In this document: piece after piece, positions 51,213-60,085 of the stretch
Layout of the letters: each line of letters opens with the position of its first letter
How positions within the stretch are numbered: position 1 is the first letter of the stretch
Source of the DNA: an uncultured Nitrospirales bacterium
Lineage (GTDB): Bacteria > Nitrospirota > Nitrospiria > Nitrospirales > UBA8639
Reading direction: 5' to 3'
Assembly (NCBI GenBank): GCA_958295805.1
Contig: OY282373.1
Coordinates: forward strand, 1,521,001 to 1,585,000
DNA: 64,000 nt
Made by a program: the position numbers and the translations under genes
Notes under the pieces: model-generated
Told to the model about the DNA's origin: nothing
The model's input: the letters and a program-made list of their open reading frames with translations, nothing else
The model's database searches: none

Positions 51213-52589
51213 ATGAAAATCACCAAATCCCGTACGATCTTCATCTGTCAGGCCTGTGGGTTCCAAACCCCGCGGTGGGCGGGACGGTGTCCGGATTGCG
51301 GACAATGGAATGCTCTCAAAGAAGAAGTACGGCACGGGACCGACGCCCATGAAAAGAGGCAGATCGGAGAGCAGGAGTCGGCGACTCCCATCAAGGACGT
51401 TGCCGTCACCAACGAGATTCGATTGACAACGGGCCTGAACGAGTTTGATCGGGTCCTGGGTGGGGGAGTCGTCTCCGGTTCCATCATCCTGGTGGGCGGT
51501 GATCCCGGCATTGGGAAAACCACCTTGTTACTTCAGGCGTTGCGTGGGCTGGAACGGCGGCATCCGCCCGTGCTGTACGTATCGGGCGAAGAATCCGCCC
51601 AACAAATCAAAATGCGTGGAGAACGACTGGGGGTTCTGAGTTCCTCATTGTACGTCTTGGCGGAAACCTCTCTTGAAGCATTGCTCAAGGCCGCGACGGC
51701 CCTGCGAGCGAATGCCCTGGTCGTGGATTCGATTCAGACGGTCTACACCGACCGCGTGCCGTCGGCTCCCGGCACCGTGAGCCAACTTCAGGAAGTGGCA
51801 TGTGAACTCATGTGGTACGCGAAACGCACGGGGACGACGGTCTTTGTCATTGGCCACGTGACCAAGGAGGGTATGATTGCCGGGCCCAAACTGCTTGAGC
51901 ACATCGTCGATACGGTGTTGTATTTTGAGGGCGATGAACACCACGCGTATCGTATTCTGCGCGCCGTGAAGAACCGGTTCGGGGCAAGCAATGAGATCGG
52001 CGTGTTTGAAATGGCTGATACGGGATTGCACGAGGTGGATAATCCTTCCGAACTGTTTTTATCGGGACGGCCGGCTTGCAGCACGGGCTCGGTCGTGGTG
52101 TCGAGTCTGGAAGGCAGTCGCCCGATTCTGGTTGAATTGCAAGCCTTGGTGACCCCGACGTGTTACGCCATGCCCAAACGCATGGCGAACGGAATGGAAT
52201 TGAATCGCGTCGCCCTGTTGCTTGCCGTGCTGGAGAAACGATTAGGGTTGCATCTGTCGGGACAGGACGTCTGCCTCAACGTGGTGAGTGGTCTTCGCAT
52301 TGATGAACCCGCTATTGACGTAGGTATCGTCGCGGCGCTCGTCTCTAGTTTTCGGGACCACGCGCTCGATGGCCGGACGTGCTGTATTGGGGAAGTCGGC
52401 TTGGGAGGTGAGATTCGGCCCGTGAGTCAAGTGGAGTTACGCGTTCGTGAAGCCGTGAAGTTGGGATTTCGCCGGTGTCTCTTGCCTCAAGGCAACGTGA
52501 CCAAGCAGATCAAAACCGTGGGGATTGAACTCCATGGAATGAACGACGTAGGGGAAGTACTGGATTGCGTGATGGCGTCGGCTTCCTGA
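51213..52589 (+). CDS. radA: DNA repair protein RadA
   Basis: 458 aa. A zinc finger CQACGFQTPRWAGRCPDC at the N-terminus, Walker A GGDPGIGKTTLLLQ, YVSGEESAQQIKMR, Walker B-type ALVVDSIQTVY, the RadA-specific KNRFG motif and a C-terminal Lon-protease-like domain (RIDEPAIDVGIVAALVSS) cover the full protein. It is a DnaB-like helicase that drives branch migration in recombination. The lipoprotein gene begins about 30 bp later. Confidence 0.97.
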   Translation: MKITKSRTIFICQACGFQTPRWAGRCPDCGQWNALKEEVRHGTDAHEKRQIGEQESATPIKDVAVTNEIRLTTGLNEFDRVLGGGVVSGSIILVGGDPGIGKTTLLLQALRGLERRHPPVLYVSGEESAQQIKMRGERLGVLSSSLYVLAETSLEALLKAATALRANALVVDSIQTVYTDRVPSAPGTVSQLQEVACELMWYAKRTGTTVFVIGHVTKEGMIAGPKLLEHIVDTVLYFEGDEHHAYRILRAVKNRFGASNEIGVFEMADTGLHEVDNPSELFLSGRPACSTGSVVVSSLEGSRPILVELQALVTPTCYAMPKRMANGMELNRVALLLAVLEKRLGLHLSGQDVCLNVVSGLRIDEPAIDVGIVAALVSSFRDHALDGRTCCIGEVGLGGEIRPVSQVELRVREAVKLGFRRCLLPQGNVTKQIKTVGIELHGMNDVGEVLDCVMASAS

Positions 52590-52620
52590 CGCCGAGCGGG
52601 ATGAACGCTTGAATTGTTCC

Positions 52621-53439
52621 ATGCCTCACCGCAGTCTCCTGTTTTTGGCGTGGTCCGTTGTAGGATTGCTCCTGTTCGGTTTGGCCGCCTGTACTCGTCT
52701 TGCCCCCGTCCGGTCGCCACTACCGGACGTCGCGCTTACCCCGGAGGCGATCCTTTCAACTCTTCGAGAGCGTGAAGCAAATCTTGAAAGTCTTAAAGGG
52801 TTGTTTCAGGTCGACGTTCAAACCTCTGCCCTTTCTTTTCTCTCTCGCGTTCGAGGGACGTTGGTCTACCAACGTCCACAATCGATTCGTATTACCGGGA
52901 TCACGTTCTTAGGGGGACCGGTTTTTGATTTCGTGGCACGCGGTGGAACGTACGTACTCCGCGTACCCTGGCAGCCGAACGTCATCGTCGGCCGCGTGGA
53001 CGATTTGACGGGTCTGGGGGAGTTACGCTCGCCGATTCAACTGAGTTTGGGAGCACTGCAGGTCCTTCTTGGAAACGTTCCGATGACCGCCGACTCCGAG
53101 GTTCGGCTTGAGGACGAATCGTATCGATATACGATTCACCTTTCGCCTGGGAAGTCTCTCCTTGATTTTGCCGATGGCGTTCAGCACGTGTGGGTAGATC
53201 GATATTCGGCGCAAATCCGAGCCATCGACTATCTGACGGCAGACGAACGGACGCAATTCGCCTTCACCGCGTCGGATTTTCGAGCCGTCCGTGATGAATC
53301 GTCTGCACGCGGAAATTCCATTGTGCTGCCTTTTCACGTTCAGGCAAGGGACTCTGCGACGTCGGGATCAGTGACCTTGACGTTCTTGGAACTTGTGGCG
53401 AACGTTCGACCGTCTGAGAAGGCGTTTGATTTCAGGTGA
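52621..53439 (+). CDS. LolB/DUF4292-like outer-membrane lipoprotein
   Basis: About 272 aa from the ATG at 52621 (a TTG at 52609 is possible). The lipoprotein signal ends GLLLFGLAAC. The mature part (LREREANLESLKGLFQVDV, SFLSRVRGTLVYQRPQSIRI, GPVFDFVARGGTYVLRVPW, HVWVDRYSAQIRAIDY) has the antiparallel beta-barrel pattern of LolA/LolB and DUF4292 proteins. It probably binds lipid or lipoprotein in the periplasm. It lies between radA and tsaB, with tsaB starting one base after its stop. Confidence 0.75.
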   Translation: MPHRSLLFLAWSVVGLLLFGLAACTRLAPVRSPLPDVALTPEAILSTLREREANLESLKGLFQVDVQTSALSFLSRVRGTLVYQRPQSIRITGITFLGGPVFDFVARGGTYVLRVPWQPNVIVGRVDDLTGLGELRSPIQLSLGALQVLLGNVPMTADSEVRLEDESYRYTIHLSPGKSLLDFADGVQHVWVDRYSAQIRAIDYLTADERTQFAFTASDFRAVRDESSARGNSIVLPFHVQARDSATSGSVTLTFLELVANVRPSEKAFDFR

Positions 53440-53440
53440 C

Positions 53441-54133
53441 ATGAAAATTCTGGCCATTGATACGTCCACTCGATGCCGGAGCGTGGCGGTGCTGGAGCAG
53501 ACGGCTTTGTTGGCTCAGGACGTTCAGGAGAATTGCTCCTCTCACGCCGGCTTGCTGATTCCTGCGATTCAACGATTGCTTGCATCCACGTCGTGTTCGT
53601 TGTCGTCGATTGAGGGCTTGGCCGTGTCTGCCGGCCCAGGGTCTTTTACCGGTTTGCGCGTTGGCCTTTCGACTATGATAGGATTCCGAATGGTGACCGG
53701 TCTGCCCCTCGTGACCGTCCCGACGTTGGAAGCAATGGCCTGGAGCCATCAAACGTGCTCCCACGTCTTGTGTCCCATGTTGGTGTCCCGAGCGCAGGAA
53801 GTGTATTGGGCGCGATTTCAATGGAGGAACGGACGGTTGGTTCGATTATCGGAAGATCGAGCTGGTTCAATTCAGGAGGTCATTGATTCGATCTCACACC
53901 CGACGGTCTTTTGGGGAGAAGGTTGGCTCAGGCACCAAAGTTTGCTGACGGAGACATTGGGAGATTCAGCCGTTTGCGGCTCATCGGCCTTCACCAATCC
54001 GTCCGCCTATCACGTGGGGTTGGCAAGTTTGTCGTATTTTCAGACGGGGAAACTGGCCGGGCATCGCCTTGCGCCTCATTACGTTCAACGTGCCGAAGCG
54101 GAAATCCGATGGGACTCCGCGCGCAACCCGTAA
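53441..54133 (+). CDS. tsaB: tRNA threonylcarbamoyladenosine protein TsaB
   Basis: 230 aa from the ATG at 53441, one base after the previous stop. ILAIDTSTRCRSVAV, HAGLLIPAIQRLL and the signature VSAGPGSFTGLRVGLSTM match TsaB, the non-catalytic ASKHA-fold partner of TsaD in t6A modification of ANN-decoding tRNAs. The start is set by synteny; the open frame reaches back into the lipoprotein gene. rimI follows, as in many bacteria. Confidence 0.94.
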   Translation: MKILAIDTSTRCRSVAVLEQTALLAQDVQENCSSHAGLLIPAIQRLLASTSCSLSSIEGLAVSAGPGSFTGLRVGLSTMIGFRMVTGLPLVTVPTLEAMAWSHQTCSHVLCPMLVSRAQEVYWARFQWRNGRLVRLSEDRAGSIQEVIDSISHPTVFWGEGWLRHQSLLTETLGDSAVCGSSAFTNPSAYHVGLASLSYFQTGKLAGHRLAPHYVQRAEAEIRWDSARNP

Positions 54134-54161
54134 CGGCAGCATCTCATGCTGCCCTGGCTTG

Positions 54162-54668
54162 ATGATGAAAATCCAAACCACGTCTGACGTTGACGTTCGC
54201 GTGCAACCTCTGGAGACACGCGATCTGGACGACGTCCTGGCCATTGAACGGGCATCGTTTGCCGCGCCGTGGAATCGGGTCATGTTCGATTCCGAGTTGC
54301 TGCGGAATCCTTTCGGTCGGCTGTACGGAGCCTTGTTCGACCATCCGACTGGGCCGGGAAGCAGGCTGCTGGGGTACGTCTGCTATTGGGTCGTCTTTGA
54401 CGAATTGCGACTGATGAATCTGGCCGTGCATCCGGATCATCGACGGCAAGGCATTGCCCGGCGTCTGATTCGGTATGCCTTAGGGGATGGGCTCGATCAA
54501 GGAACCACTCGGGCGCTTTTGGAAGTACGGGCAAGCAATACCGCAGCCCGAAGGTTCTATCATGCGTTGGGTTTTCAGCAGTACGGCCGACGGACTGCCT
54601 ACTATACGAACCCCAATGAAGATGCTATTCTCATGCAATTAACGGACTGGAATTCGGAGGATTTCTAA
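54162..54668 (+). CDS. rimI: Ribosomal-protein-alanine N-acetyltransferase RimI
   Basis: 168 aa from the ATG at 54162 (54165 also fits). GNAT-fold motifs: IERASFAAPWNRVMFDSEL, LRLMNLAVHPDHRRQGIARRLI (acetyl-CoA loop) and LEVRASNTAARRFYHALGFQQ. The family acetylates the N-terminal Ala of ribosomal protein S18; the tsaB-rimI linkage is classical. A longer insertion (FDHPTGPGSRL) precedes the beta-4 strand. Confidence 0.92.
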   Translation: MMKIQTTSDVDVRVQPLETRDLDDVLAIERASFAAPWNRVMFDSELLRNPFGRLYGALFDHPTGPGSRLLGYVCYWVVFDELRLMNLAVHPDHRRQGIARRLIRYALGDGLDQGTTRALLEVRASNTAARRFYHALGFQQYGRRTAYYTNPNEDAILMQLTDWNSEDF

Positions 54669-54706
54669 ATACGGGCGGTCATCTGTTGAGAAAGGAGGGT
54701 GCCTTC

Positions 54707-54949
54707 ATGCTCACTGACGATCAAATTGCCGAACAACTTCGTCGGACCAATCCCGAGTTTCGGGAACTTCAGGAGACGCATCATCGATTGGATGCCGAAC
54801 TTCAAGAACTACTCAAAAATCATATTCTGACGCCTCAAGAAGAAGTACTCAAAAAACAAATTCAAAAGGAAAAGTTGAACAAGAAGGATCGAATGGCGGG
54901 ACTCATCCGGGAATATCGGCATGAGCAAGAAAAGACTCCGACGCCGTAA
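54707..54949 (+). CDS. YdcH-like (DUF465) small helical protein
   Basis: 80 aa from the ATG at 54707, which follows AAAGGAGG by 8 bases. NPEFRELQETHHRLDAELQEL, then KKQIQKEKLNKKDRMAGLI, is the helical hairpin of the DUF465/YdcH family, with the K-x-x-K-L-x-x-K-D core. Function unknown. It sits between rimI and tatC. Confidence 0.85.
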   Translation: MLTDDQIAEQLRRTNPEFRELQETHHRLDAELQELLKNHILTPQEEVLKKQIQKEKLNKKDRMAGLIREYRHEQEKTPTP

Positions 54950-54993
54950 CCGGTCATTGACGCATTCGTGTTTCAACCGTTCCTTGAAAAACC

Positions 54994-55785
54994 ATGACGG
55001 CCATCGTTCATCCCTTTAATCGTCACGTCCGTGACGTCAAGCGTCGGCTCCTGATTGTCGGCGCGACGATTATGGTGACGTTTATCGTGATGTTTTCGGT
55101 GTCTGCCGAACTGATCGACTGGTTCAAGCGGCCCTTCGACGATGATCTCTTATTTTATGGACCGGCTGAAGCCTTGTTTGCGTCCATCAAGATTTCATTT
55201 CTGGCCGCGATTGTGGCCAGCCTGCCCGTCATGCTCCATCAGTTTTGGAAGTTCGTTCAACCGGCCTTGTTGCAGGGTGAACAAAAATGGGCCATTCCAT
55301 TGTTTCTCCTGGCCACCGGATGTTTCGTGTTGGGCCTGGTCTTTTGCAATCTGGTGATTCTCCCGCTGGTGATTAACTTTTTCGTGTCCTTTGGATTAGA
55401 GCGGGAACTGAAACCGGAATTGGCCGTCGGGACGTACGTGGATTTCAACGTGAAGTTCTTGCTGGCTTTCGGGTTTGCGTTTGAGATTCCATTAGCCCTT
55501 TCCTTGTTGGCGCGGGCCGGGTTGGTGTCATTCGATCATCTCGTGAAATATCGACGGCACGCGGCCATGGTCGCGCTCATCGTCTCCGCGGTGCTGACGC
55601 CTGACGCCACCCTTTTTACGATGCTCCTGATGGCCATCCCGCTCATAGTGTTATATGAAATCGGCATTTGGGGCGCCAAAATATTCGGACGGACAAAGGC
55701 AGTTCCTGCTGAAGAAGAGGAAGGAGAGCAACACGATGATGATACGCCCGTGCCAACCGGGACGGCAGGCCGTCACGTGTCGTAA
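54994..55785 (+). CDS. tatC: Sec-independent protein translocase TatC
   Basis: 263 aa with six membrane helices. HVRDVKRRLLIVG, FYGPAEALFASIKISF, LPVMLHQFWKFVQPAL and FGFAFEIPLALSLLARAGL are conserved TatC positions, including the signal-peptide-contacting Glu of the first loop region and the Phe-Glu-Ile-Pro segment of helix 4. The C-terminal tail is very acidic (AEEEEGEQHDDD). TatA/B are not in the window. It would export the Tat substrates at 841-1851 and 47405-48445. Confidence 0.95.
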   Translation: MTAIVHPFNRHVRDVKRRLLIVGATIMVTFIVMFSVSAELIDWFKRPFDDDLLFYGPAEALFASIKISFLAAIVASLPVMLHQFWKFVQPALLQGEQKWAIPLFLLATGCFVLGLVFCNLVILPLVINFFVSFGLERELKPELAVGTYVDFNVKFLLAFGFAFEIPLALSLLARAGLVSFDHLVKYRRHAAMVALIVSAVLTPDATLFTMLLMAIPLIVLYEIGIWGAKIFGRTKAVPAEEEEGEQHDDDTPVPTGTAGRHVS

Positions 55786-55825
55786 TCCGCCGTCGCGTCT
55801 TCTGTTCCATGCGGGACACCGTTCC

Positions 55826-56872
55826 ATGGTAGACACGCGTCGCCGGGTTTTGGGCGTCACCCTCATGCTGTGTTTGTGGGGCGGGACTTGCTTCGGTCAA
55901 TCGACGGGGCACGGCAATCCCCTTGATCGTGCGGCCGGGTTTCACCCGAGCATTCAAGCCCTGGTCTCCACCGATAATGGAACACTCTATGCCGGGTCAT
56001 TCGGCTTCGGCATGTTTTTCAGTTCCGATGACGGAGCGACGTGGGAGTCGATCAATACCGGCTTGGATGCTCGATTCATTTTATGTTTGAGCGCGGATGC
56101 GAAAGGCACGGTCTACGCCGGAAGCGTCAGACGCGGCGTCTTCCGGACAAAAGAAGATGGAAAGACGTGGGAAGCGATCAGTGCCGGATTACGACCCGTG
56201 GAGATCAAGTCCCTCCTTGCGCGTCATGGGAACGTGTACGCGGGAACCGGAAAAGGGGTCTACCACTGGACTGAAGCCACGGAGCAGTGGACCGCGGTGG
56301 CCTCCGGGTTGGAACAGACGTTAATCGCGAGCCTGGTCATGACCGACGACTTTCGATTATTTGCCGGAACCGCCGGCAGAGGATTACTTCAGATCGACAC
56401 CACGAGACCAGGCGCGGCCACATGGCGGACGGTGGGCGATCCGTTCGTCGATCCCAAGGAACGTCTCATTCACACCCACGTTCGCGTGACCGTCGTGAGC
56501 CCCGACCAACGTTTATACGTAGGCACCCAGGACGGGGGCATTTATCAAAGTAAAGATTTCGGGAAAACCTGGCGCTCAATCGGACGGTCGTTGCCGAACG
56601 ATTCAATCCGCGGCATCGTGTCCACGCAATCGGCCTTATACGTCGCCACGGGCCGAGGGATGTACAAAAAGAATGTTCAAGATTCCAAATGGGTGCCGAT
56701 CAACGCGGGGTTGACCGAATTGTCGATTCAGGTCCTGATGGGAACGCCCCAGGGTGCATTGTACGTCGGCACCAGCGCAGGGGCCTTTCGCAGCCAGGAC
56801 GCCGGAGCACATTGGGTAAACATCAGCGAAGGATTAGGCCTTTATTATTCGATGCCTCGGCCGTATTTTTGA
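55826..56872 (+). CDS. YCF48/BNR-type repeat secreted protein
   Basis: 348 aa from the ATG at 55826, which gives a normal signal peptide (VLGVTLMLCLWGGTCFGQS). An in-frame ATG at 55736, inside tatC, has an AAGGAG before it, but that purine run also encodes the TatC acidic tail. Seven Asp-box repeats (FFSSDDGATWESI, FRTKEDGKTWEAI, YQSKDFGKTWRSI, FRSQDAGAHWVNI) form a beta-propeller. Related in design to the lipoprotein at 1958-2977. Periplasmic assembly or binding role, unspecified. Confidence 0.82.
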   Translation: MVDTRRRVLGVTLMLCLWGGTCFGQSTGHGNPLDRAAGFHPSIQALVSTDNGTLYAGSFGFGMFFSSDDGATWESINTGLDARFILCLSADAKGTVYAGSVRRGVFRTKEDGKTWEAISAGLRPVEIKSLLARHGNVYAGTGKGVYHWTEATEQWTAVASGLEQTLIASLVMTDDFRLFAGTAGRGLLQIDTTRPGAATWRTVGDPFVDPKERLIHTHVRVTVVSPDQRLYVGTQDGGIYQSKDFGKTWRSIGRSLPNDSIRGIVSTQSALYVATGRGMYKKNVQDSKWVPINAGLTELSIQVLMGTPQGALYVGTSAGAFRSQDAGAHWVNISEGLGLYYSMPRPYF

Positions 56873-56902
56873 TCTGCCGATTCATTGAGGGAAGGAGACA
56901 GT

Positions 56903-57421
56903 ATGGCGGAAAGTCTGGAAGCAACCACTGACACGCAAGCCACTATTTCAGTGACCTCTCAAGGCGAAGCCTGGGGAAACATTGTGTTGAAATTTTATCC
57001 GGAGGTGGCCCCCGGACACGTCAGGAATTTTTGCAAACTGGCGTCGGAGCAGTTTTACAACGGAACCACCTTTCACCGCGTCATCCCGGGTTTCATGATT
57101 CAAGGCGGCGACCCGAACAGCAAAAATGCCGACCGCTCAACGCATGGCATGGGTGGCCCCGGATATCGAGTCAAAGCCGAATTCAACGACACACCACACA
57201 AGCGCGGCGTGCTCTCGATGGCTCGCGCCCAGGATCCCGATAGTGCCGGCTCACAATTTTTTATCTGCGTGGCCGATGCGTCGTTTCTCAACGGTCAATA
57301 TACGGCGTTTGGAGAAGTGGTCAGCGGGCTGGAGGTCGTGGACCGCGTGGTGAACGCACGGCGAGACGATCGCGACAATCCGTTCGACCGGATTGAAATG
57401 GCCGTCACACTGACGTCATAA
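56903..57421 (+). CDS. Cyclophilin-type peptidyl-prolyl isomerase
   Basis: 172 aa from the ATG at 56903 after GGAAGGAGAC. WGNIVLKFYPEVAPGHVRNFCKL, FHRVIPGFMIQGGDP, AGSQFFICVADASFLNGQYTAFGEV cover the active site (Arg of FHRV, Phe/Gln of FMIQ, and the Phe of SQFFI). No signal peptide, so cytoplasmic. It catalyses cis-trans isomerisation of proline peptide bonds. Ends 60 bp before tRNA-Thr on the other strand. Confidence 0.94.
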   Translation: MAESLEATTDTQATISVTSQGEAWGNIVLKFYPEVAPGHVRNFCKLASEQFYNGTTFHRVIPGFMIQGGDPNSKNADRSTHGMGGPGYRVKAEFNDTPHKRGVLSMARAQDPDSAGSQFFICVADASFLNGQYTAFGEVVSGLEVVDRVVNARRDDRDNPFDRIEMAVTLTS

Positions 57422-57480
57422 AACGACGACCGGTGGGGCAAATTGTGTTCGATGCTTCGGAAGTCACAGGGAGTGAAACA

Positions 57481-57555
57481 TGGAGCTGGCGAGAGGAATC
57501 GAACCTCCAACCAGCGGTTTACAAAACCGCTGCTCTGCCATTGAGCTACGCCAGC
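57481..57555 (-). tRNA. tRNA-Thr (anticodon TGT)
   Basis: 75 bases on the minus strand, ending in an encoded CCA (57481-57483). The acceptor stem GCTGGCG pairs with the 3' CGCCAGC, the anticodon stem GCGGT/ACCGC holds loop TTTGTAA with anticodon TGT (plus-strand ACA at 57521-57523), and the T arm has GGTTCGATTCC. It reads ACA threonine codons. Confidence 0.95.
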
Positions 57556-57740
57556 ACGTGGGTTCCTCATGCGTTCGTTCGTGCGTCATGCCCACCCTCG
57601 TCATTCCCGCGCACAGCCGCCCCGTCCTTGATACGGGACGGGAATCCCGTCCATGCCGTTATCGGTTCCGCAAGGCAGGATGCAGTTTCCGCGTGATTCA
57701 TTCCTCATGGTGACGAGTGTCAAGCAGGCAGGATGCCGGT

Positions 57741-58412
57741 TCAGTCAAGCAGCTTTATCAGTGCGACCGTCAGGCCGACAATGCTGACGGCCATGATCCA
57801 TAAGTGGCGGTACAACCGGGCTTCCAGGTCGGCAAGGTTAGCTTGGCTTTCGGCACGACCCGCCTTCAACTCCGCCCTGAACTCAGCACGATCCGCCTTC
57901 AACTCCGCCCTGAACTCAGCACGATCCGCCTTCAACTCCGCCCAGATATCAGCACGATCCGCCTTCAACTCAGCCCCGACCCCAGCAATATCGGCCTTCA
58001 CCTCGGCCAATTCCGTCCGTACTTCGGTAATATCGGCCTTCACCTCGTTCAGTTCCGTCCGCACTTCGGCAATATCGGCTTTCAACTCGGCCTTCACCTC
58101 GGCCAATTCCGTCCGTACTTCGGCAATGTCGGCTTTCAACTCGGCCTTCACCTCGGCCAATTCCGTCCGCACTTCGGCAATGTCGGCTTTCAACTCGGCC
58201 TTCACTCCGGCCAATTCCGTCCGCACTTCAGTAACGTCGGCCTTCACTCCGGCCAGTTCCGTCCGCACTTCGGTCATGTCGGCCTTTGTTGCCATGTTCT
58301 CACCCATGGCCGCGCCAACGGTCTCAACCACGGCTTCAGCCAAGTGTTCGTTTGCCCCGGCTTCTTGGAGAGCCTTGACGGCTTTGTGCGTATCAAAGGC
58401 AAGCATAGTCAT
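57741..58412 (-). CDS. DUF1640-like coiled-coil protein with expanded repeats
   Basis: 223 aa from the ATG at 58412. The start MLAFDTHKAVKALQEAGANEHLAEA matches the DUF1640 (CCDC90-like) N-terminus. The middle is a tandem coiled-coil made of near-identical 18-residue units (AEVRTELAEVKAELKADI, 54 bp each) grading into 7- to 11-residue units (KADRAEFRAEL). A C-terminal membrane anchor (HLWIMAVSIVGLTVALIKLL) ends it. The repeats mean the length probably varies between strains. Family function in bacteria is unknown; long reverse-strand frames here are repeat shadows. Confidence 0.82.
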   Translation of the reverse strand: MTMLAFDTHKAVKALQEAGANEHLAEAVVETVGAAMGENMATKADMTEVRTELAGVKADVTEVRTELAGVKAELKADIAEVRTELAEVKAELKADIAEVRTELAEVKAELKADIAEVRTELNEVKADITEVRTELAEVKADIAGVGAELKADRADIWAELKADRAEFRAELKADRAEFRAELKAGRAESQANLADLEARLYRHLWIMAVSIVGLTVALIKLLD

Positions 58413-58424
58413 GACGCCTACCAT

Positions 58425-59311
58425 ACTGCTGACCGGCCCGACCAGTCAATGACAGAATACTCCAGGCCGCTCTCTTTCTCCCCCCACCGTTCCCACCCCC
58501 TCTCCCTGGCCTTCCGCCCTCCCTGGCCTTCCGCCCTCCCTGACCTTCCCGCCTCTCGCTGCCCCCCCCCACCCCCCCCTGTCATTCCCGCCCCCTCTGT
58601 CATTCCCGCGAAGCCTGTCCCCGACATTTGTTATCGGGGAGCGGGAATCCAGGAAAGCCCTCACAGTGCGCAGACCTGCCGGAGGCGCCTAGGCCTTCCC
58701 CTGGATTCCCGCTAAAGACTGCGGGAATGACAATAGGGGAGGCTGGAATGTCAATGGGGAGGCCGGAATGCCAAGGGGGGCCGGAATGCCAGTAGCATCC
58801 CGCCCTCTCTGTCCTTCCCTACCCCCTCTCTATCATTCCTGCCCTTCTGTCCTTCCCTTTCCCCCTATTGTCATTCCCGCGAAGCCTGTCCCCGACATTT
58901 GTTATCGGGGAGCGGGAATCCAGGAAAGCCTTCACGGTGCGCAGACCTCCCTGCGGCCTCTAAGCCTTCCCCCGGCTTCCCGTTGATACGGGAATGACAA
59001 CGGGGGAATGCCAGTGACCGAGAGAAGCGGGTTGCCTGCCCGTCTGCGTCGCGGGCGCAGGCATACTCCGGGACCATGCCTTCTCCAATGGCAACCTGAG
59101 TGCCAAAGGTCGTGGACCCATACAATTCTTGACCTGTTTGCAGGCTGCTAATCAGGTATAAAATGTCTTCCTTTTCACACGGGTACGCCCCATTCAGGCT
59201 CGGCTTCCGGACGGCCGCCTGCCGTCTTCAGCTTCCTCGGGCGTGCGCGCATTGATCCGACGGATCGAAGAAACCGACTTCATGAACTCATCAACTAACA
59301 GGAGGAAAACT
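58425..59311. repeat. Hairpin-rich spacer with duplicated ATTCCCGC modules
   Basis: No gene supported across about 890 bp. Two copies of a 130-bp module lie at 58599-58731 and 58870-58999. Each holds ATTCCCGC...TCCCCGA...TCGGGGA...GCGGGAAT, a hairpin nested inside another. Copy 1 ends with ATTCCCGC-8 bases-GCGGGAAT (58705-58728), the unit seen at 20.8-21.1 kb. C- and G-runs at 58561-58578 are low-complexity. The last 150 bp should include a promoter for 59312, but none was convincing. Confidence 0.8.
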
Positions 59312-59989
59312 ATGAAACGACAAATGGCTCTGCTCACCTGCTTTTTTGTTCTCGGAGTATCCATGGCCCATGCCGGCTCCGCCGACGCGGACAAAGACGG
59401 GAAGACCGTCGAGTTGACGAAGACAGGTGCCTCCGCTCAGAAGCTAGGAAGGTCGGAGACAACGTGGAAGGGCATATATGTATCCGATCAAAACGACAAC
59501 CGTAGATCCGACCCTTCACCGAGGGGTTTCTTCGGCGGCAAATTCATAGAGGACTACTACTCCAACGCTTCACCGACGGATGCAGGGAAGGATGGCGGTC
59601 ATGGCTCCGGCTCCGGCCCAAACGACGCGGACGAAGATGGATGCTGGTTCCCGAAGGACTATGAATATAGGTGCCTCTCCGGGGTCAACAAAGACCTCGG
59701 TTGGGCGCACGTACTGTGGTTGACGAATAACTGCGGCGGACGGATCTATGCCAAATTCTGCAGCGAACAGGTGAAAGGGATAGAGTACAGTCAGAGTTGC
59801 GGTGCGGCTCCTATCGGGGATGGAAAAAAACATGATTGGGTCGAATCAAAAGGAACGGACACGACGCCGTGGCCGAAGCCGACGGGGGAGCATAAATGGA
59901 CGTTCGTGGGATCAAACATTCCGAGCAGGGATTGGGTCTGTGCCGGAAAATCCGAGGCTTTGGATAAACTGGAGGGCATTCCCTACTGA
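59312..59989 (+). CDS. Secreted protein with conserved cysteines, unknown family
   Basis: 225 aa from the ATG at 59312, preceded by AGGAGGAAAA. A signal peptide (MALLTCFFVLGVSMAHA) is followed by a polar, Asp/Gly/Ser-rich stretch (about 20-120) and a compact C-terminal domain with about six Cys, Trp-rich (DGCWFPKDYEYRCLSG, NNCGGRIYAKFC, KKHDWVESKGTDTTPW, HKWTFVGSNIPSRDWVCAGK). The C-terminal segment recurs in the fragment at 60490-60676. Not recognised; the Cys pattern suggests disulfides in the periplasm or outside. Confidence 0.7.
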   Translation: MKRQMALLTCFFVLGVSMAHAGSADADKDGKTVELTKTGASAQKLGRSETTWKGIYVSDQNDNRRSDPSPRGFFGGKFIEDYYSNASPTDAGKDGGHGSGSGPNDADEDGCWFPKDYEYRCLSGVNKDLGWAHVLWLTNNCGGRIYAKFCSEQVKGIEYSQSCGAAPIGDGKKHDWVESKGTDTTPWPKPTGEHKWTFVGSNIPSRDWVCAGKSEALDKLEGIPY

Positions 59990-60085
59990 GGGGGCGTTTA
60001 CATGAACGTAACGCCTTGAAGGGGGTGAAAGGCCGTGAGGGCCTTATTGATACGTTATTCAAAACCACAAAGGAGGGAAGATCCC

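Noticed and set aside
58561-58580. Long C-run as a phase-variable promoter or coding switch
   Set aside because: It lies in a gene-free, repeat-rich spacer far from any start codon, so no switchable gene can be pointed to.
57733-58715. Plus-strand repeat proteins over the DUF1640 gene
   Set aside because: Ser/Phe-rich reverse shadows of the 54-bp coiled-coil repeats; the minus frame has the recognisable DUF1640 start and a membrane anchor.
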